Assembly: GCA_032622095.1 (NCBI GenBank)
Contig: CP136068.1
Coordinates: forward strand, 10,397,729 to 10,461,728
DNA: 64,000 nt
Direction: 5' to 3'
Source: Siphonodentalium dalli
Lineage: Eukaryota > Mollusca > Scaphopoda > Gadilida > Siphonodentaliidae
The notes beneath the pieces were generated by a model. The model was not told the DNA's origin, did no database searches, and saw only the letters and a list, made by a program, of their open reading frames with translations. Within the stretch, counting starts at the first letter, position 1. Each line of letters opens with the position of its first letter. The position numbers were made by a program, and so were the translations under genes. This document shows, piece by piece, positions 1-11,754 of the stretch.

Positions 1-782
1 TCTGATTAGTAATCAAACATTGTTAATTTACTCTTGTAGTATAAATCAATCCGTACTAATTCATTGTCGGACTACCTCATGTACTAGTGAGAATTCATTT
101 TCGTAATACAAATCTGCAAGTAAGACGTTGATGTTGTACCACACTTCTACTGGTAAGCAATTAATGTTGTACCACAAATATACCGGTACAAATCTAGTCT
201 TACTGCAGAACACCCACTGATAATTTACTCGGGATAATGTACTGTCGAATTGTAAATCTAGCAGTACTAAATAACTGCTGAGAACTCACTTTAGTTTTAC
301 ACATGAACAATTCTCACTACCTGCGTTTTCCCACATTACCATGTTAAATAATCCTGATCGTCTCTAATTCTGCGAAACAAATTATCGGCCTCGGATTATT
401 TGTAATTGTGAATAATCAAAATCTTCGTCGTTATATTTGCTCTCGTACTAGTTCTGATAATTTATTTTCATATTACTCATCTACAAATCATTATTACCCA
501 CATTTTCCCGCATTGGTTTGATCAATAATCCTAATCGTCGTCTCTATTTTGCGAAACTAAATATTGGCCCGAGATAATGTTTACGACGAATAGCTAAATA
601 CAGTCGTATCAGCTAGCAGTGCGTTTGCGAAACACCTTTATACATATCGGTCCATTGACAATGAAACAATAATCAAACATTAATAAAAAAAACCATTTTG
701 GTATTTGCATTAATGCGTTTATCACTATTATTATTATTCACTCTAGCATATTTAAAAAGATAACTTAAACTTTATTTTGTAG

Positions 783-807
783 AAAATCGTCGGGGCCTTC
801 CTGTCAT
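783..807 (+). CDS. Tail exon A, unit 1 (25 nt)
   Basis: A 25-nt exon follows a tttattttgtag acceptor and is followed by a gtgagt donor. It takes two nucleotides to finish a codon started in an earlier exon, then reads NRRGLPV, and leaves two nucleotides that join exon B1 to give Ile-Pro-Ile-Asp. Two further copies at 2719 and 5145 keep exactly the same length and phase, and that conservation is the main reason to call so short a stretch an exon. The region is probably cytoplasmic, because it is fused in frame to the tyrosine-motif exon. The parent gene lies at least partly left of the window. Confidence 0.62.
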
Positions 808-1985
808 GTGAGTTATCATATCATAGATCGTGTTTCGTATTGGAATAATCAATAGTAGCGCATGCTACTCACTGTGCATAATTTCCTGTTGTTTGCTCAC
901 GGAATCTCGATCGTCTTTGGCCAGGTTGCAACATATCATTGATTAATGTTAAAGTAAATCATGTACCGTGATAGGTCAACTCTCAGTTGGGAAATTAATT
1001 GTACCAATCAGAAAAACGCCCGATGTCACATATTGTTAACCGATAATCATACTATTAGTATGTGGAACATTGAGGTGGGTCAGATTCAATTTTTCATTTC
1101 GAAGCAAACCTTTCTTATGTGGCATTCATTCATATTAAAGGCACGTGAGGCCTTAGTTGTCAAAAATATTCATATTTGTTCCAATCACCGAAAATAGAAA
1201 AACATTAAAACGCATACAGTTTCGTTCATTATAACATGACCATCGCGTAAACAGCATGTTACCATAAAGATTTACTATATTTTACCTAAGCAAGAGTCTG
1301 ATTGTGTTACATAAGACAACACAATGCTGCCGGCTAATCACACACAAATGGAATAAACGCTCTTTATTCGTTCCATATCAGGAATTCACCCACAAAGAAC
1401 GCTCTTTATGTTTACCATCATAATATAAACAAACACCAGAAAAGTAACTTTTTATACTTTTGTTTACATAACAATGGTCAAACATTTGACAATAACATAC
1501 TGTTTATGCGATATGTCTTATTTGTATACGGACAAAGTCTATGTCTACATTTTGTTGTTCTTCCTGTTTGTGGCGGTTTTTGACGGGTGGAAATATTTTC
1601 ACAGGATACCCACCGCCAAGGGCAACCGTACCTTTAACTGAAGGCACACATCATTGTTATGCAGCCATGCATCATATACAAACATTGAATTTAAATATAG
1701 CTGTATATCTGATTTCATCAATGTTAGTATTGGATGACATGATGATTTTCTCATAACAATTACGGTGGGAAGACAATTTCGAACGGTCAAACAATATAAT
1801 CGAATTGTTTATACGCGTTTAACTATAAATCATATTATGTACAACACTTCATGCATGTGCAATATTAACCCTTATTTCTGGAATGAAGGCCACCATGGAG
1901 GTATCACATGTGTAACCGTTAACATGAATTGTACCTTCGATAACCTGCTCTGTTAATCAACATATTGGCCTATGTTTTCTTACAG

Positions 1986-2125
1986 TCCAATAGATCCAAG
2001 CACATACGAGACATTGAATAATGAGCAAACTAACAGAGATCAACAATACTGCGGGCTTGATGGCGTCGTGCTGGATAGCTTTAACGCCCAGGCTACATAC
2101 ATAGATACTGACAGCAAATATATCG
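1986..2125 (+). CDS. Tail exon B, unit 1: tyrosine-motif (ITIM-like) cytoplasmic segment
   Basis: The exon is 140 nt, with acceptor ttttcttacag and donor g|gtgaga. It encodes PIDPSTYETLNNEQ, then QQYCGLDGVVLD, then QATYIDTDSKYIG. The STYETL stretch fits the S/I/V/L-x-Y-x-x-L/I/V pattern of ITIMs, which bind SH2 domains when phosphorylated. Three further tyrosines (QYCGL, TYID, KYIG) are kept in all copies. There is no membrane segment or cysteine-rich fold, so it reads as an intracellular tail piece. With exon A it makes a 165-nt, 55-residue module whose two ends are both phase 1, so copies can be added or skipped without breaking the frame. The sequence shows the motif and frame; signalling function is inferred. 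Confidence 0.72.
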
Positions 2126-2479
2126 GTGAGAATTTACAGTCATACACTACAAATATACTGGTGAAAATTTACTGCTGTATACTACAAATCAACTGGTGAG
2201 CCATCTGTACAAATCTAACATTGATAACTTACTGTGCTGGTAAAAGTCTAACATTGGGCATTTACTGTCGTAATACAAATCTCACATTGAGCATTTCTGT
2301 CATAATAGAAATATACCGGTACGAATTTAATGTCGCACTACAAATCTACCGATGAGAATAGTCGTGTTGTTTGTGAAAAGAAATTTGGCTGACATCATTT
2401 TGACGAATTGCGAAATGTAGTCGTATCTGCTGACAGTGCGTTTGCGAAACCTCTCATACCCATCCTTGCATAACTGGTA

Positions 2480-2600
2480 ATCAACGATTAATCAACGATT
2501 AATCAAATATTGGTCAACGATTTATCAAAGATTAATCAAAGATTAATCAAAGATTAATCAAAGATTCATAAAATATTAATCATACCTCAATCAATAATCA
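2480..2600. repeat. Short tandem repeat, ttaatcaaaga-like
   Basis: About ten imperfect 11-bp copies of attaatcaaag lie in the intron before exon A2. Looser runs of the same word lie before exon A3 (4870-5050) and at 6010-6130, so the array is part of the duplicated unit. Confidence 0.7.
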
Positions 2601-2718
2601 AACATAAATAAGAGTTACTCAATTGATTAGAACGCTCATTGGTATTTGCATTAATAGTTATTACTATTTTTATGCACTTTGAGTTATTCAAAAAGATAAG
2701 TTAAAGGTTATATTGTAG

Positions 2719-2743
2719 GAAATCCTCGGATCCTGCCTGCCAC
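2719..2743 (+). CDS. Tail exon A, unit 2 (25 nt)
   Basis: This is the second copy of the 25-nt exon, between a tatattgtag acceptor and a gtgagt donor. It reads NPRILPA, with split codons at both ends in the same phases as copies 1 and 3. Its first two bases complete a Gly codon with the last base of exon B1, and its last two bases begin the Thr before Pro-Ile in exon B2. The upstream intron shares the 'tatttgcattaat' and 'aaaagataa' stretches of the other units, so the duplication included intron sequence. Confidence 0.6.
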
Positions 2744-3288
2744 GTGAGTAACACTATAATGTATCGCGATTCCTATTGGAACTCTTACATAGTCAGTACC
2801 AAACAATATTCCGAATGTTTACATAGACCTTGTGTTCTACAATAAACTCGCTGTGCATAATTGCTTGCTGTCAACTGTCAATCATGAAATGAATTACACA
2901 AAACATAACACCCGCAGTCACATATTGTTAATCAATAGTTTTGCTATTGGAATGTGGAACCCTGATCGCGGTCAGTTTTCAAAGATTCATATCGAAATAT
3001 ACCATGCTTAGGTAGACTTCAATACCATTGACATATCGCTCAGTTATAATATGATTGTCATAACTATTATGGAACAATGCGAAGACAAATACGAACCGTC
3101 AAGCATTATACTCCTATAGTTTGTTCGATTTTTTGCCATAATTATGTACAATACTGAATGTGAAATATTTAAATTTTGTTTGGTAATGATGTCACCCGTT
3201 GAGGTAACATGCCTGTAACCGTTAGCACGAATTGTAGTTTATCCAAACTATGCTGTCAATCAATATATTGGTTTATATTTTCTTACAG

Positions 3289-3428
3289 TCCAATCTATCT
3301 AAGCGCATACACTACTTTGAATAGTGAGCACACTGACCGAAACCAACACTACTGTGGACTGGATGGCGTCGTCTTAGATATTGGTAAGTTCCAGGCAGCA
3401 TACATAGATGCTTACAGCAAATATATGG
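3289..3428 (+). CDS. Tail exon B, unit 2: tyrosine-motif cytoplasmic segment
   Basis: Second 140-nt copy, with a tattttcttacag acceptor. It encodes PIYLSAYTTLNSEHTD, then QHYCGLDGVVLD, then QAAYIDAYSKYMG. The ITIM-like position is SAYTTL, so Ser at -2, Tyr and Leu at +3 are kept while the surrounding residues differ from unit 1. This copy adds two tyrosines (PIY and DAY) and so has six. Its donor is g|gtcaga, weaker than the gtgaga of units 1 and 3; this exon may be spliced less efficiently or be starting to decay. The frame is open throughout. Confidence 0.68.
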
Positions 3429-3754
3429 GTCAGAATTTACTATCGTACGATAATTCACTGTCATCCACTGCAAATATACTGCCGATAGTATATTGTCATC
3501 TACTACAAATCTAATGCCGATAATTTTATTTTGTATACTACAAATCTACTTCTGAATTTACTGTCCTATACTAGAATGAACTGCTGAAAAATTATTGCCC
3601 TCTTCCAAATATACTGCTGATAAATAGCTGTCCATATATTATGACAAAACTGCTGATAATTTATCGACCTACTACACATCTCAAAATCTCATTGCCCGCG
3701 TTGTCCTGCATTGTCGTGTTCAATAATCCTAATCGTCGTTATTTTTGCAAAAAT

Positions 3755-3850
3755 AATGGTTATTAACACGTCATAAGTTATCGCGTGCACGATCATTGGA
3801 TGTATTAATTGAGAAACAAGTATAGCTCATGCACAATTAATCCGATCTTA
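3755..3850 (+). repeat. Dispersed repeat, copy 1 (partner at 61318-61430)
   Basis: The words 'gagaaacaagtat', 'gctcatg', 'attaatccgatct' and 'attctgggtt' occur in the same order here and at 61318-61430. It is close to the 4386 element in this window and to the related fragment at 61200 in the other, so both pieces may belong to one larger element. Confidence 0.55.
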
Positions 3851-3961
3851 TTCTGGGTTTAAATCAATCTGACAAATAGCATGTCTGTCAACACGAGTTT
3901 TCGCGCACTATTAATCATTTTGTGATATATTTTATGCAAGATGCTTCACTAGCATATATTT

Positions 3962-4033
<72 letters not shown>
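3962..4033. repeat. (CA)n(TA)n microsatellite
   Basis: A run of CA followed by TA dinucleotides. The adjoining sequence (4034-4125) has a 'gtccgtttgtctgttcgg' stretch followed by 'ccaatttcaaccaaatt', similar in style to the Helitron-like copies at 39800 and 40214. It may be a fragment of that family. Confidence 0.85.
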
Positions 4034-4035
<2 letters not shown>

Positions 4036-4385
4036 AAGGGTATAGGAGCTGTATATATGTATGTCCGTTTGTCTGTTCGGAACCGTTCGCCCATACCCCT
4101 GGACCAATTTCAACCAAATTAGGTGTGGTTTTAATTTTTTGTAATTAAATATAAGACATTATTTTTAAATGTGCTGTTGAATTTAGTAAGGAGTTAAATC
4201 TAACAAGAAACACAATTTGTTTTTCAATTAATATGTGTTCGTTTTAAATTTAATTAATCTGAGCAAATCTCGATTGCATTATTCAAATGTTACAAGATAA
4301 CACCATGCAGTTGTAGTCGTCACATAGACACGCCCTAGTCGAGATTAATTACATATCCACACTTCGACTGATTGTTTGCCAGTTC

Positions 4386-4860
4386 TAACCCGCGATGAAG
4401 AAAGGACGGGTTCGTCGTCTCAAGTTTAGCCCCGGTAAAGCTGGTTTAGCTGGACCACCGAATTAGACCGTTTAGTTGCCGGTTTAAGCTTATAACACGC
4501 AAACAAAGATATCGAAATGTCTTCAAAATTATCCTCAAATGCTTTAATGTTGTGAGTGCTCCTCACTTATAAATTTCCAATCAAAATTTGCTCGCTGTCG
4601 TAATTATTGATTTTCGCTTTAAATAAAACGAGGCGGTCCGCATTAGCAAAGTACGATTAATTATCTCGACGATACAGAGACACTACTGCTTAACCACTGG
4701 TCTGACTGGACCAGGTTTAAACAAGAGATGACCAGTTCGTCTCTTAGACATGCGTTGTCGGATTTAAACCACATATTTAGCTAACTCACGGCGGTTTAAA
4801 CCTAGAGGTTTGCGTAGACCAGGTTAAATATGAGATGACGAATCCGGCCCTTCAGTCCAC
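4386..4860. mobile_element. Inverted-repeat (MITE-like) element in the unit 3 intron
   Basis: The left end contains ggttcgtcgtctcaagttta and the right end, reverse-complemented, contains gattcgtcatctcatattta, inside longer imperfect terminal inverted repeats of about 40 bp. Both halves repeat words such as ggtttaaac and ctggaccaggttt. A related fragment lies at 61200-61300, so the family is dispersed. There is no coding capacity, as expected of a non-autonomous element. Target-site duplication was not resolved. Confidence 0.5.
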
Positions 4861-5144
4861 TGGCGATCAGACAATATTCAAATATTAATCAAACAATAAT
4901 ACAAAATTAACCATATTAATTTAACAATTATACAAAATGAACCAAATTAATCTAACAATAATCTTACAATAATAAAACATTAATCATACAATGTTCAAAC
5001 ATCACATCAATTAACCAGTAATAACATTAATCAAACATTTGTCAAAACTTAATCACTTGATAAGAACCCATTTTGGTATTTGCGTTAATGCATTTATCAC
5101 TGTTTTTATTCACATTGACTTATTTTAACATTTCTATTTTGTAG

Positions 5145-5169
5145 CAAATCTTCAGAGCCTTTCTGTCAC
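5145..5169 (+). CDS. Tail exon A, unit 3 (25 nt)
   Basis: Third copy of the 25-nt exon, between ttctattttgtag and gtgagt. It reads NLQSLSV with the same split codons as units 1 and 2; its first two bases would make Ala with the last base of B2, and its last two make Thr with B3. The intron just upstream has taken in an inverted-repeat element (4386-4860) and a long run of ttaatcaaaca-like repeats, yet the exon length and splice sites are unchanged. Confidence 0.6.
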
Positions 5170-5564
5170 GTGAGTACCAAAATCAATCATAGATCGTACC
5201 AAACAAGAATACCGAATGTTGTAATAACCGTCAAAATCTAAACTTAACACGTTGTTCGTAATTATAATGAATATTTGCATAGCCCCTGTGTTAAAGTAAA
5301 TCATGTACGTGGTTGGTCAAGTATCAATCAGGAAATTAATTATTCCAACCAAAAACACAAATACTTTTTCTATTGGAATATGGAACACTCATATTTGTCA
5401 GTTTTCGTTTAGAATGATTACTGAATGTAGAACGTTCAATCCTTGTTTTTTTTGGCATTATTACACACACTGAGCTACATCTGACATGATTGCAGACGGT
5501 AGCATGTTTTGTAGCTTTGTAAACTGCTTTGTCGATCAACATGTTAGTTTATATTCCCATACAG

Positions 5565-5704
5565 TCCAATAGATCCAAGCACATACGCGGCAATGGAAAC
5601 TGAGCAGACTGAACGAGATAAGCAGTACTGCGGACTAGATGGCGTCGTATTAGATAGTGGCAACGTTCAGGCTGCATACATGGATACTGACTGCAAATAT
5701 ATCG
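5565..5704 (+). CDS. Tail exon B, unit 3: tyrosine-motif cytoplasmic segment
   Basis: Third 140-nt copy, with a ttcccatacag acceptor and g|gtgaga donor. It encodes PIDPSTYAAMETEQTE, then KQYCGLDGVVLD, then QAAYMDTDCKYIG. The ITIM-like site here is STYAAM, with Met where the other copies have Leu. The middle YCGLDGVVLD block is identical in all three copies, which suggests it is under the strongest constraint. The exon ends with one base of a split codon, so a further exon is needed to finish the protein. I could not identify that exon with confidence downstream; a fourth unit starts near 5946 but loses similarity by about 6175. Confidence 0.7.
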
Positions 5705-6373
5705 GTGAGAATTTACTGGAGTATACCATAAATGTGCTGGTGATAGGTTACTGACTTACTACAAATTTACTATAATATTAATTGCAATATGTATCGTTTA
5801 TGTAGCACTTCATCCCTGGTGTAACGCGATCAACAAGTTTATAAATTACTGTCTACCTAAAACAAGTTTAATTATAAGCAGATATTGTGCGATTGCTTCG
5901 GGTGAACAGAATGAATTAATGGGCCGAGGTCATGTTTATGTTGAATAGCTAAATGCTGTCGTATCTGCTAACAGTTTGCAAAAACGTCTCTATACATGTC
6001 CTCGGTCTATGAGCAATCGAATATTAATCAAACGTTAATAACAAGTTAATCATACATTAACAAAACATTAATCATATATTAATCAGACATTGATCATACA
6101 TTAATCAAATATTAAACACACGTTAATCACATGATTAGAACCCATTTTTATATTTGACTTAATATATTTATCAATAATATAATCCAGCGAACTATTACAG
6201 AGATGGTGCAAGTAGTTTAACACACACGGATATTGAAAATATAATTGTTTATAACTCATCACCTGGTGAATTATATAGTCACATACAAGTATGAATAATC
6301 TCAATGTTTGACACCTATATATCAGCAATTTAATTCGACATTGTGATGTACTTATTTAAATTGCGAACAAGTA

Positions 6374-6380
6374 ACCATAA

Positions 6381-6435
<55 letters not shown>

Positions 6436-6567
6436 ATATCATTTAAGTGGTTAGACTTACATTTGTGCATATGAGCAGCCTGTTTGTATTTGCAAGTACA
6501 CGAACTACCATAGAGATAAATACATATATATATATATATATATATATATCTATATATATATATATAT
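6374..6567. repeat. TA/TG microsatellites
   Basis: Two TA-rich runs (6384-6440, ending in TG repeats, and 6522-6567) separated by about 80 bp of unique sequence. The translated open frames here are only Ile-Tyr repeats and are not genes. Confidence 0.85.
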
Positions 6568-6599
6568 CGAAGTACGATATATTTGGCTATATCCATGCA

Positions 6600-9500
6600 G
6601 GGATACATTTTATACTTAATCTAACAGTACAAAATGTACACGTCTTGCGTCACCTGTGATTATACAAAGCTCGGATACCGCAATATAGATACAGGGCGTT
6701 GGAAAGATAGCAATTACATGACCGATTTATGCCGAATAAAGGTCGGTGAAGAGTTACATGTTGTCATTGTTTGACCGCACATTAACGATCTTAGAGAGAC
6801 ATTTATACAAATGTTACATTGGCTATGTCGATGTGGTCAGCATGTTTTAGACTGACGTTACCACTAGTAACCAAGTCTGCGCAGCGCATGTGCTTTTTAA
6901 AAAACAACTGATGATCAAGTGAGGTTTAATTGACAACTATGTGTGAATAGCACACATTGTAGACATTACAATGTTATTACTATAGCGTATTATATAATAC
7001 GGAAAAGATAGTAAAATTCTAACGGCATGACAAATATAGCAGTTGAAAATTTGCCAGCGCAATGGCTAAATGGTGTGGATGTCTATGGCAGTTGTCACAT
7101 TGTCTTTCATTTACACACATGACTATTTCCAAATATGATGTGTTCGCATTATTGGTGTTAATAGTCAGAACATTGACAGTGCTGCATTCATGTTGTTTTA
7201 CAGGTAACATGCATGGCAATGACGCCACGTATGATGAGTGTGCGGTGTGCTATGATTGAACACAATTTGGAAATAGATTGAGGCATAAGACCAGGCTAGA
7301 CCACGCACAGCTACAACGCGGTATGGACAATGTGACACGGATTGTCTACATCACCCCAACTATGGCCAACGTTGATATGTGTCATTACATGCCTGTCACA
7401 GTATTAGTTTCAATTGCAAACCACAACTACATGTAGGCTGAAGTTGTTGATACTGTTTTATTGAACACGTCATCACAGACCCGGTAGTCTTCTAGTTCTT
7501 TGCGAAATCTAAGACAACAACTAGATACCCGATGGCCGCACGTAATCAGAATAGTTATATGGTAACGATATGCCAATTAAACCAGTGGACCAGTGGTATT
7601 TTTGGTTTGTTCGTCCCGATTTGCATGACCGTGTTGTCTCGTATTTGAGTTATTGTGTTGCGCTTAGTACAGTAGTGTTATTAGGCGATGACACGTGCAT
7701 GTCCCGAGATACCGACGACAAAGAACAATTGATGGGGATATAGCGTTATAAGCCCCTACGCCATATCAGATGCTACCGTAATTCAATGTGGCGTACTTCT
7801 GATTAATCCACAAACATGCAATACATTTGAAAGACGTTTTACGATGGCCAAACGTTTAGTTATCATACGGACAACAAACCCGAATTCGTTTGTCGTGTTT
7901 TTGTTGTTGGTACTAATAGTGGCAAATTAGGTCGCTGAAATGTACATACAATGCATGCAAGAAACAGGGTTACATCAATCATATCTTATATCAATGCTTG
8001 CCCATCCAATGCGTCATTGTATATGAGATCGTTACGAGATCATGCTTTCGAATATTTTCCTAGTTTCAGCAAAGTTTGGGGAAATGTCAACAACCTCAAC
8101 AATAAATCCTCTAATCAAGCGCGTCCCTTTACTGGAACACCATATATTTTTACACTACATACTGGATAACATTATTATGCAAAACAAGTGTTCCACAAAA
8201 CGCCTAAATGAAACACATGTGTACTGTTTATTCAAAAACAGTCAGTGTTTATCAAAAACGCCAAAATGACACATTATGCAGACAACACGATTGTTTATCA
8301 AAACACCTAAATGAGACAGAATTGAGACATGTGTTATGTTTATTGAAACACACTAGTGATTTCCCATATTATTACAAACGTCTGCAAATATGTACATTGA
8401 CTTTCAAGCCAATGCATTATCTTGTATATGTGAGACTCGCATAATTACGGTTACAGTGATGTGTAGCAAACATTGAAAATCATGAAATAGGCTCAAATAT
8501 TTAGTCGAAATATTAATATAATATTCTCAATACATTATTCCTGTTCCATAAATTAATATCAAGATGTTTTTACAAACTGTAGTACCTTATTGGACACATT
8601 AGACATTGATCAACAATACAGCTCTGACTGTGGCAGTACTGTTTACATAAACATGATTTTGTGAAGCGAAATTGTGTCATTGCATAATTATTAATAATGA
8701 AAAATAGAGCATTGTATATAGTACATTGTGATATTCGCACTGTGCATGGTTATCTACGATTTGTTGTATACTCTAATTATAATCATCGTCATTATATTTT
8801 GGAAGCAATGTTCTTTTTAAATATATTATTCTGAATATATGCCCTTTGCACAACTGACGAGAATATGAGAGTTTTAGTGTTTTCATTTGTTCTGGATAAA
8901 TTGGCATAATTTTATTGGAAACCATCTGTGTGTTATTCATGTCATTTGTTTTATGCAAACACGTGATTGTTGTCAATTGATAACGGCATATTCGGCCGTC
9001 AAAGTACCAACAAATTTATCGACCTATATGTTTTTAATTTATCAAACATCTCGTGTATATATAACATAGACTTGCCTGATATAATATACGGTAAAACTCA
9101 AAAATATGTTCCCGCGTATAAACGTTCAGGGTCCTCAAACATATTACTATATAATTCGGAAATGAACATATGGATGATAATGTTATGGTGTGCTTCAGTT
9201 CACAATACTACGCGATATGATACGTTTCCTGTTAAACGCGCTTTGGAAACAGTTAAATCAAAACTCGGGTGTGCCAATTATTCATAATCACATACCGATT
9301 TTGAATATACACATATGCGTATTTATGCAATCAGAACACTTATTTATTATTATTCGATTATTCACAGTTGATATGCTTACACATAGCTTCCCTGGCGTGT
9401 ATTTCCAGTTCACAGTGTACATTATGCCTATATGTCATTCCCAGGAATATATGTAATGTCCCAAATAGCAGGCTCCGTGTTGCAATTGTGATGCAAATTC

Positions 9501-9689
9501 AACACTTCATTGTGGAAATAACGCCGAACTTATAGGTATGTCAAATACTAAATTTCTGAGGAATCCTGATAAGTATGGATAGCGAATATGTTTGGCACTG
9601 ATTACTGTAGCCATAAGTTTGGATCTTGCGTTCAATATCATGATCAAATTTATGTTATATATATGATTCACTTGCTAGTGACTACCCGG
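6600..9689. other. No assignable gene; AT-rich unique sequence
   Basis: I see no recognisable domain on either strand. Short open frames occur (for example 8967-9287) but without family motifs. At 8195-8350 there is a loose run of 'gtttatcaaaacgcctaaatgacaca'-like repeats of about 40 bp. The stretch 9100-9690 could include the 5' part of the LINE remnant that follows, but I cannot show this. Confidence 0.4.
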
Positions 9690-11750
9690 TTGACATGCAA
9701 CATGCATATAATGATATATATGCTAAGGATAACTTCCAATTGTATGATTTATTTGTTAACGATATTGATTTGCCACATACATGTGGAAATGTATCTGTAA
9801 ATAATTATTGTCAATTTAATGCAGATCATTCATCTTTTATGATTGTAATGTTAGCATGCCGCATGTGTGTACATGTAAAACTAATGAACTGCAACCTACT
9901 GATGCAGAATACGCAAACAATATTGAATATGAACACGTTCACTCTTATACTCACGAATATGTACCTATACGTATTACGTATGTGAACTCATCACTTATAA
10001 AATATTCAACAAATAATAGTTGCCACAATAGCAAGGCGATGACGAAAATGAATAAAACTCTATAGGGAACAGGGCATTGGCGTATAAATGATTTATTGGC
10101 GTGTAAATGCTTTATACGACACGGCCGACAACAAAACTGTGATCCAACATCCCACACTTTTAATCCAACAAAATCGACATCAAGTCAGTTGAAAAGGCCA
10201 TCGACTGAAAGCTCCAAACGTGAGCAACGATAATTTAGTAATGATTTAAATATTTTAGCGTTAAACGTCCATGGCATCCGAAAGAAATCCCTTTGTCCAG
10301 AATTTTGAGAATTGTGTACACGTTTTGATTTGCTGTGTTTAACCGAAACGGAAAATGATGATTGCGAAGAAATAATAATTTCTGGCTACACGTTTTAAAT
10401 AAAAAACAGAATGAATTTGTCACGAATTAGATCCTGGTGTATAGTTTTCAATGCACTTGACGACATAAATTCGTCATTTAAAGTGATAGAAACCAGATGT
10501 CAATCTTTACAATGAGCAGAAAGTATAACGAACCTCAATTAAAAGGTTGGCTGTGTACGTACTTCCATAAGGAACACTGTACACAGCAGACACCACGTTC
10601 ACTGAAATCGAGTGCGAACTTGCTCATATGAAACGGCGTTAAAGTAAGATACTCCCAATAGGCGAGTTCAATGCGAGCACATCAACTGAGTTAGAATACT
10701 TAGTAGTTGAGAATGAATTTGATCTTGACTTCATGGACATGGATTTGGACGTCGTCGATTGATCAGTTATTCCCGAAGAAGCTTCCCCAAAAACGAAGCT
10801 ATCTCGGGATATTTTTTACTATATCCGGTTCATTCTCTGAAACAATAACAAATACTTGCAATCGAAGCCACAAAATCAATGTTTTCTGTAATTTATAAAG
10901 CGAAAACACACTGCTTATCAATCAAAACTCAGTTTGAGTTTTTTATCTACAAGTAATACCGATTGTTACACACGGATGCGGAATTTGGGTCTTCGGTAAT
11001 AACGATATACTTGAAAATATTCACAGACAATTCATTAAACATATTTTGAAACTTAAACCGTCAACACCAAACTTCATGATCTATGGCGAAAGCGGAAGAT
11101 CACCGATTGATATTACTTTTCGTTTCAGAATGGTGAAGTATTGAGCTAAGATAATGAATATGGATGGAAGCAGATACTGTAAAAAATTATCCAAATTAGC
11201 TAGAACATTTCATAAAAAAGTCTGCCTAGCTTCTTGTAAATAAGAAAGATCCGACATATCATGATAAATTGTGGTCAGGGACACCTCCTACAAACTGATC
11301 AACTGCGGTTTCCAGAAACAATCTTAGAGTATGTGAAAACAGGAATTAGAGTTAAAATACAAGTAGAGTTAAAATATATCGCACTTTCAAGCATGACATT
11401 AACTTTGAAGAATGTCTGAATACATTGGATGGCAGAAATAGAACCATATTGTGTAAATTTCGCACAAGCAATCACAGATTACCAATTCAAACCATGCGGT
11501 GGTCATGACACACTGGATGCGATGTTATATGTACCATTTGCGATGATGGGTGAATCAGTGACGAATTTCATTATCTGTTTGAACTTTGAATGCAAGAAAT
11601 TTACTGAACAACGTACACGGTATTTGCCAAGAGAATGTCTGGGCCGACAAAATACAATAATCATGAATGATATTCTGAACATGACGGATGTAGCTCCCAT
11701 GCGAAGGCTGTGTGCTTTTATCCGTATCATTAATCAGGGGGTTCCCTAAC
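9690..11750 (+). pseudogene. LINE retrotransposon remnant with endonuclease and C-terminal region, reverse transcriptase mostly missing
   Basis: From 10231 the frame reads NILALNVHGIRKKS, then CLTETENDDC and ISGYTF, which is the N-terminal pattern of the apurinic-like endonuclease of non-LTR retrotransposons (conserved Asn and Glu visible). IGEFNAS near 10660 matches its G-D-F-N block, with Glu for Asp. From 10962 the frame reads GCGIWVFGNND and later MIYGESGRSPI, then CKFRTSNHRLPI (11448) and EFHYLFE (11566), typical of the C-terminal end after the polymerase. Most of the reverse transcriptase that should lie between, about 1 kb, is absent. At least six stops or frameshifts are present. A preceding open stretch (9690-10060) is probably element sequence too. 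A dead copy. Confidence 0.75.
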
Positions 11751-11754
11751 GTGA

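Larger units (their letters stand above)
594..6175 (+). repeat. Tandem duplication of an exon-pair unit (three units, flanking partials)
   Basis: Similarity between units extends into the introns. 'gtcgtatctgct' followed by a 'gtttgcgaaac'-like stretch occurs near 605, 2415 and 5960. The block before exon A ('ttggtatttgcattaatg') occurs near 700, 2640, 5080 and, decayed, 6145. A block between A and B ('cacatattgttaa', 'tatggaacac') occurs near 1030, 2910 and 5370. Sequence 1-593 matches the post-B intron of the other units, so at least one more unit probably lies to the left. The fourth unit has no recognisable exon A. Unit lengths are about 1.8, 1.3 and 2.2 kb, differing by insertions. Confidence 0.75.
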
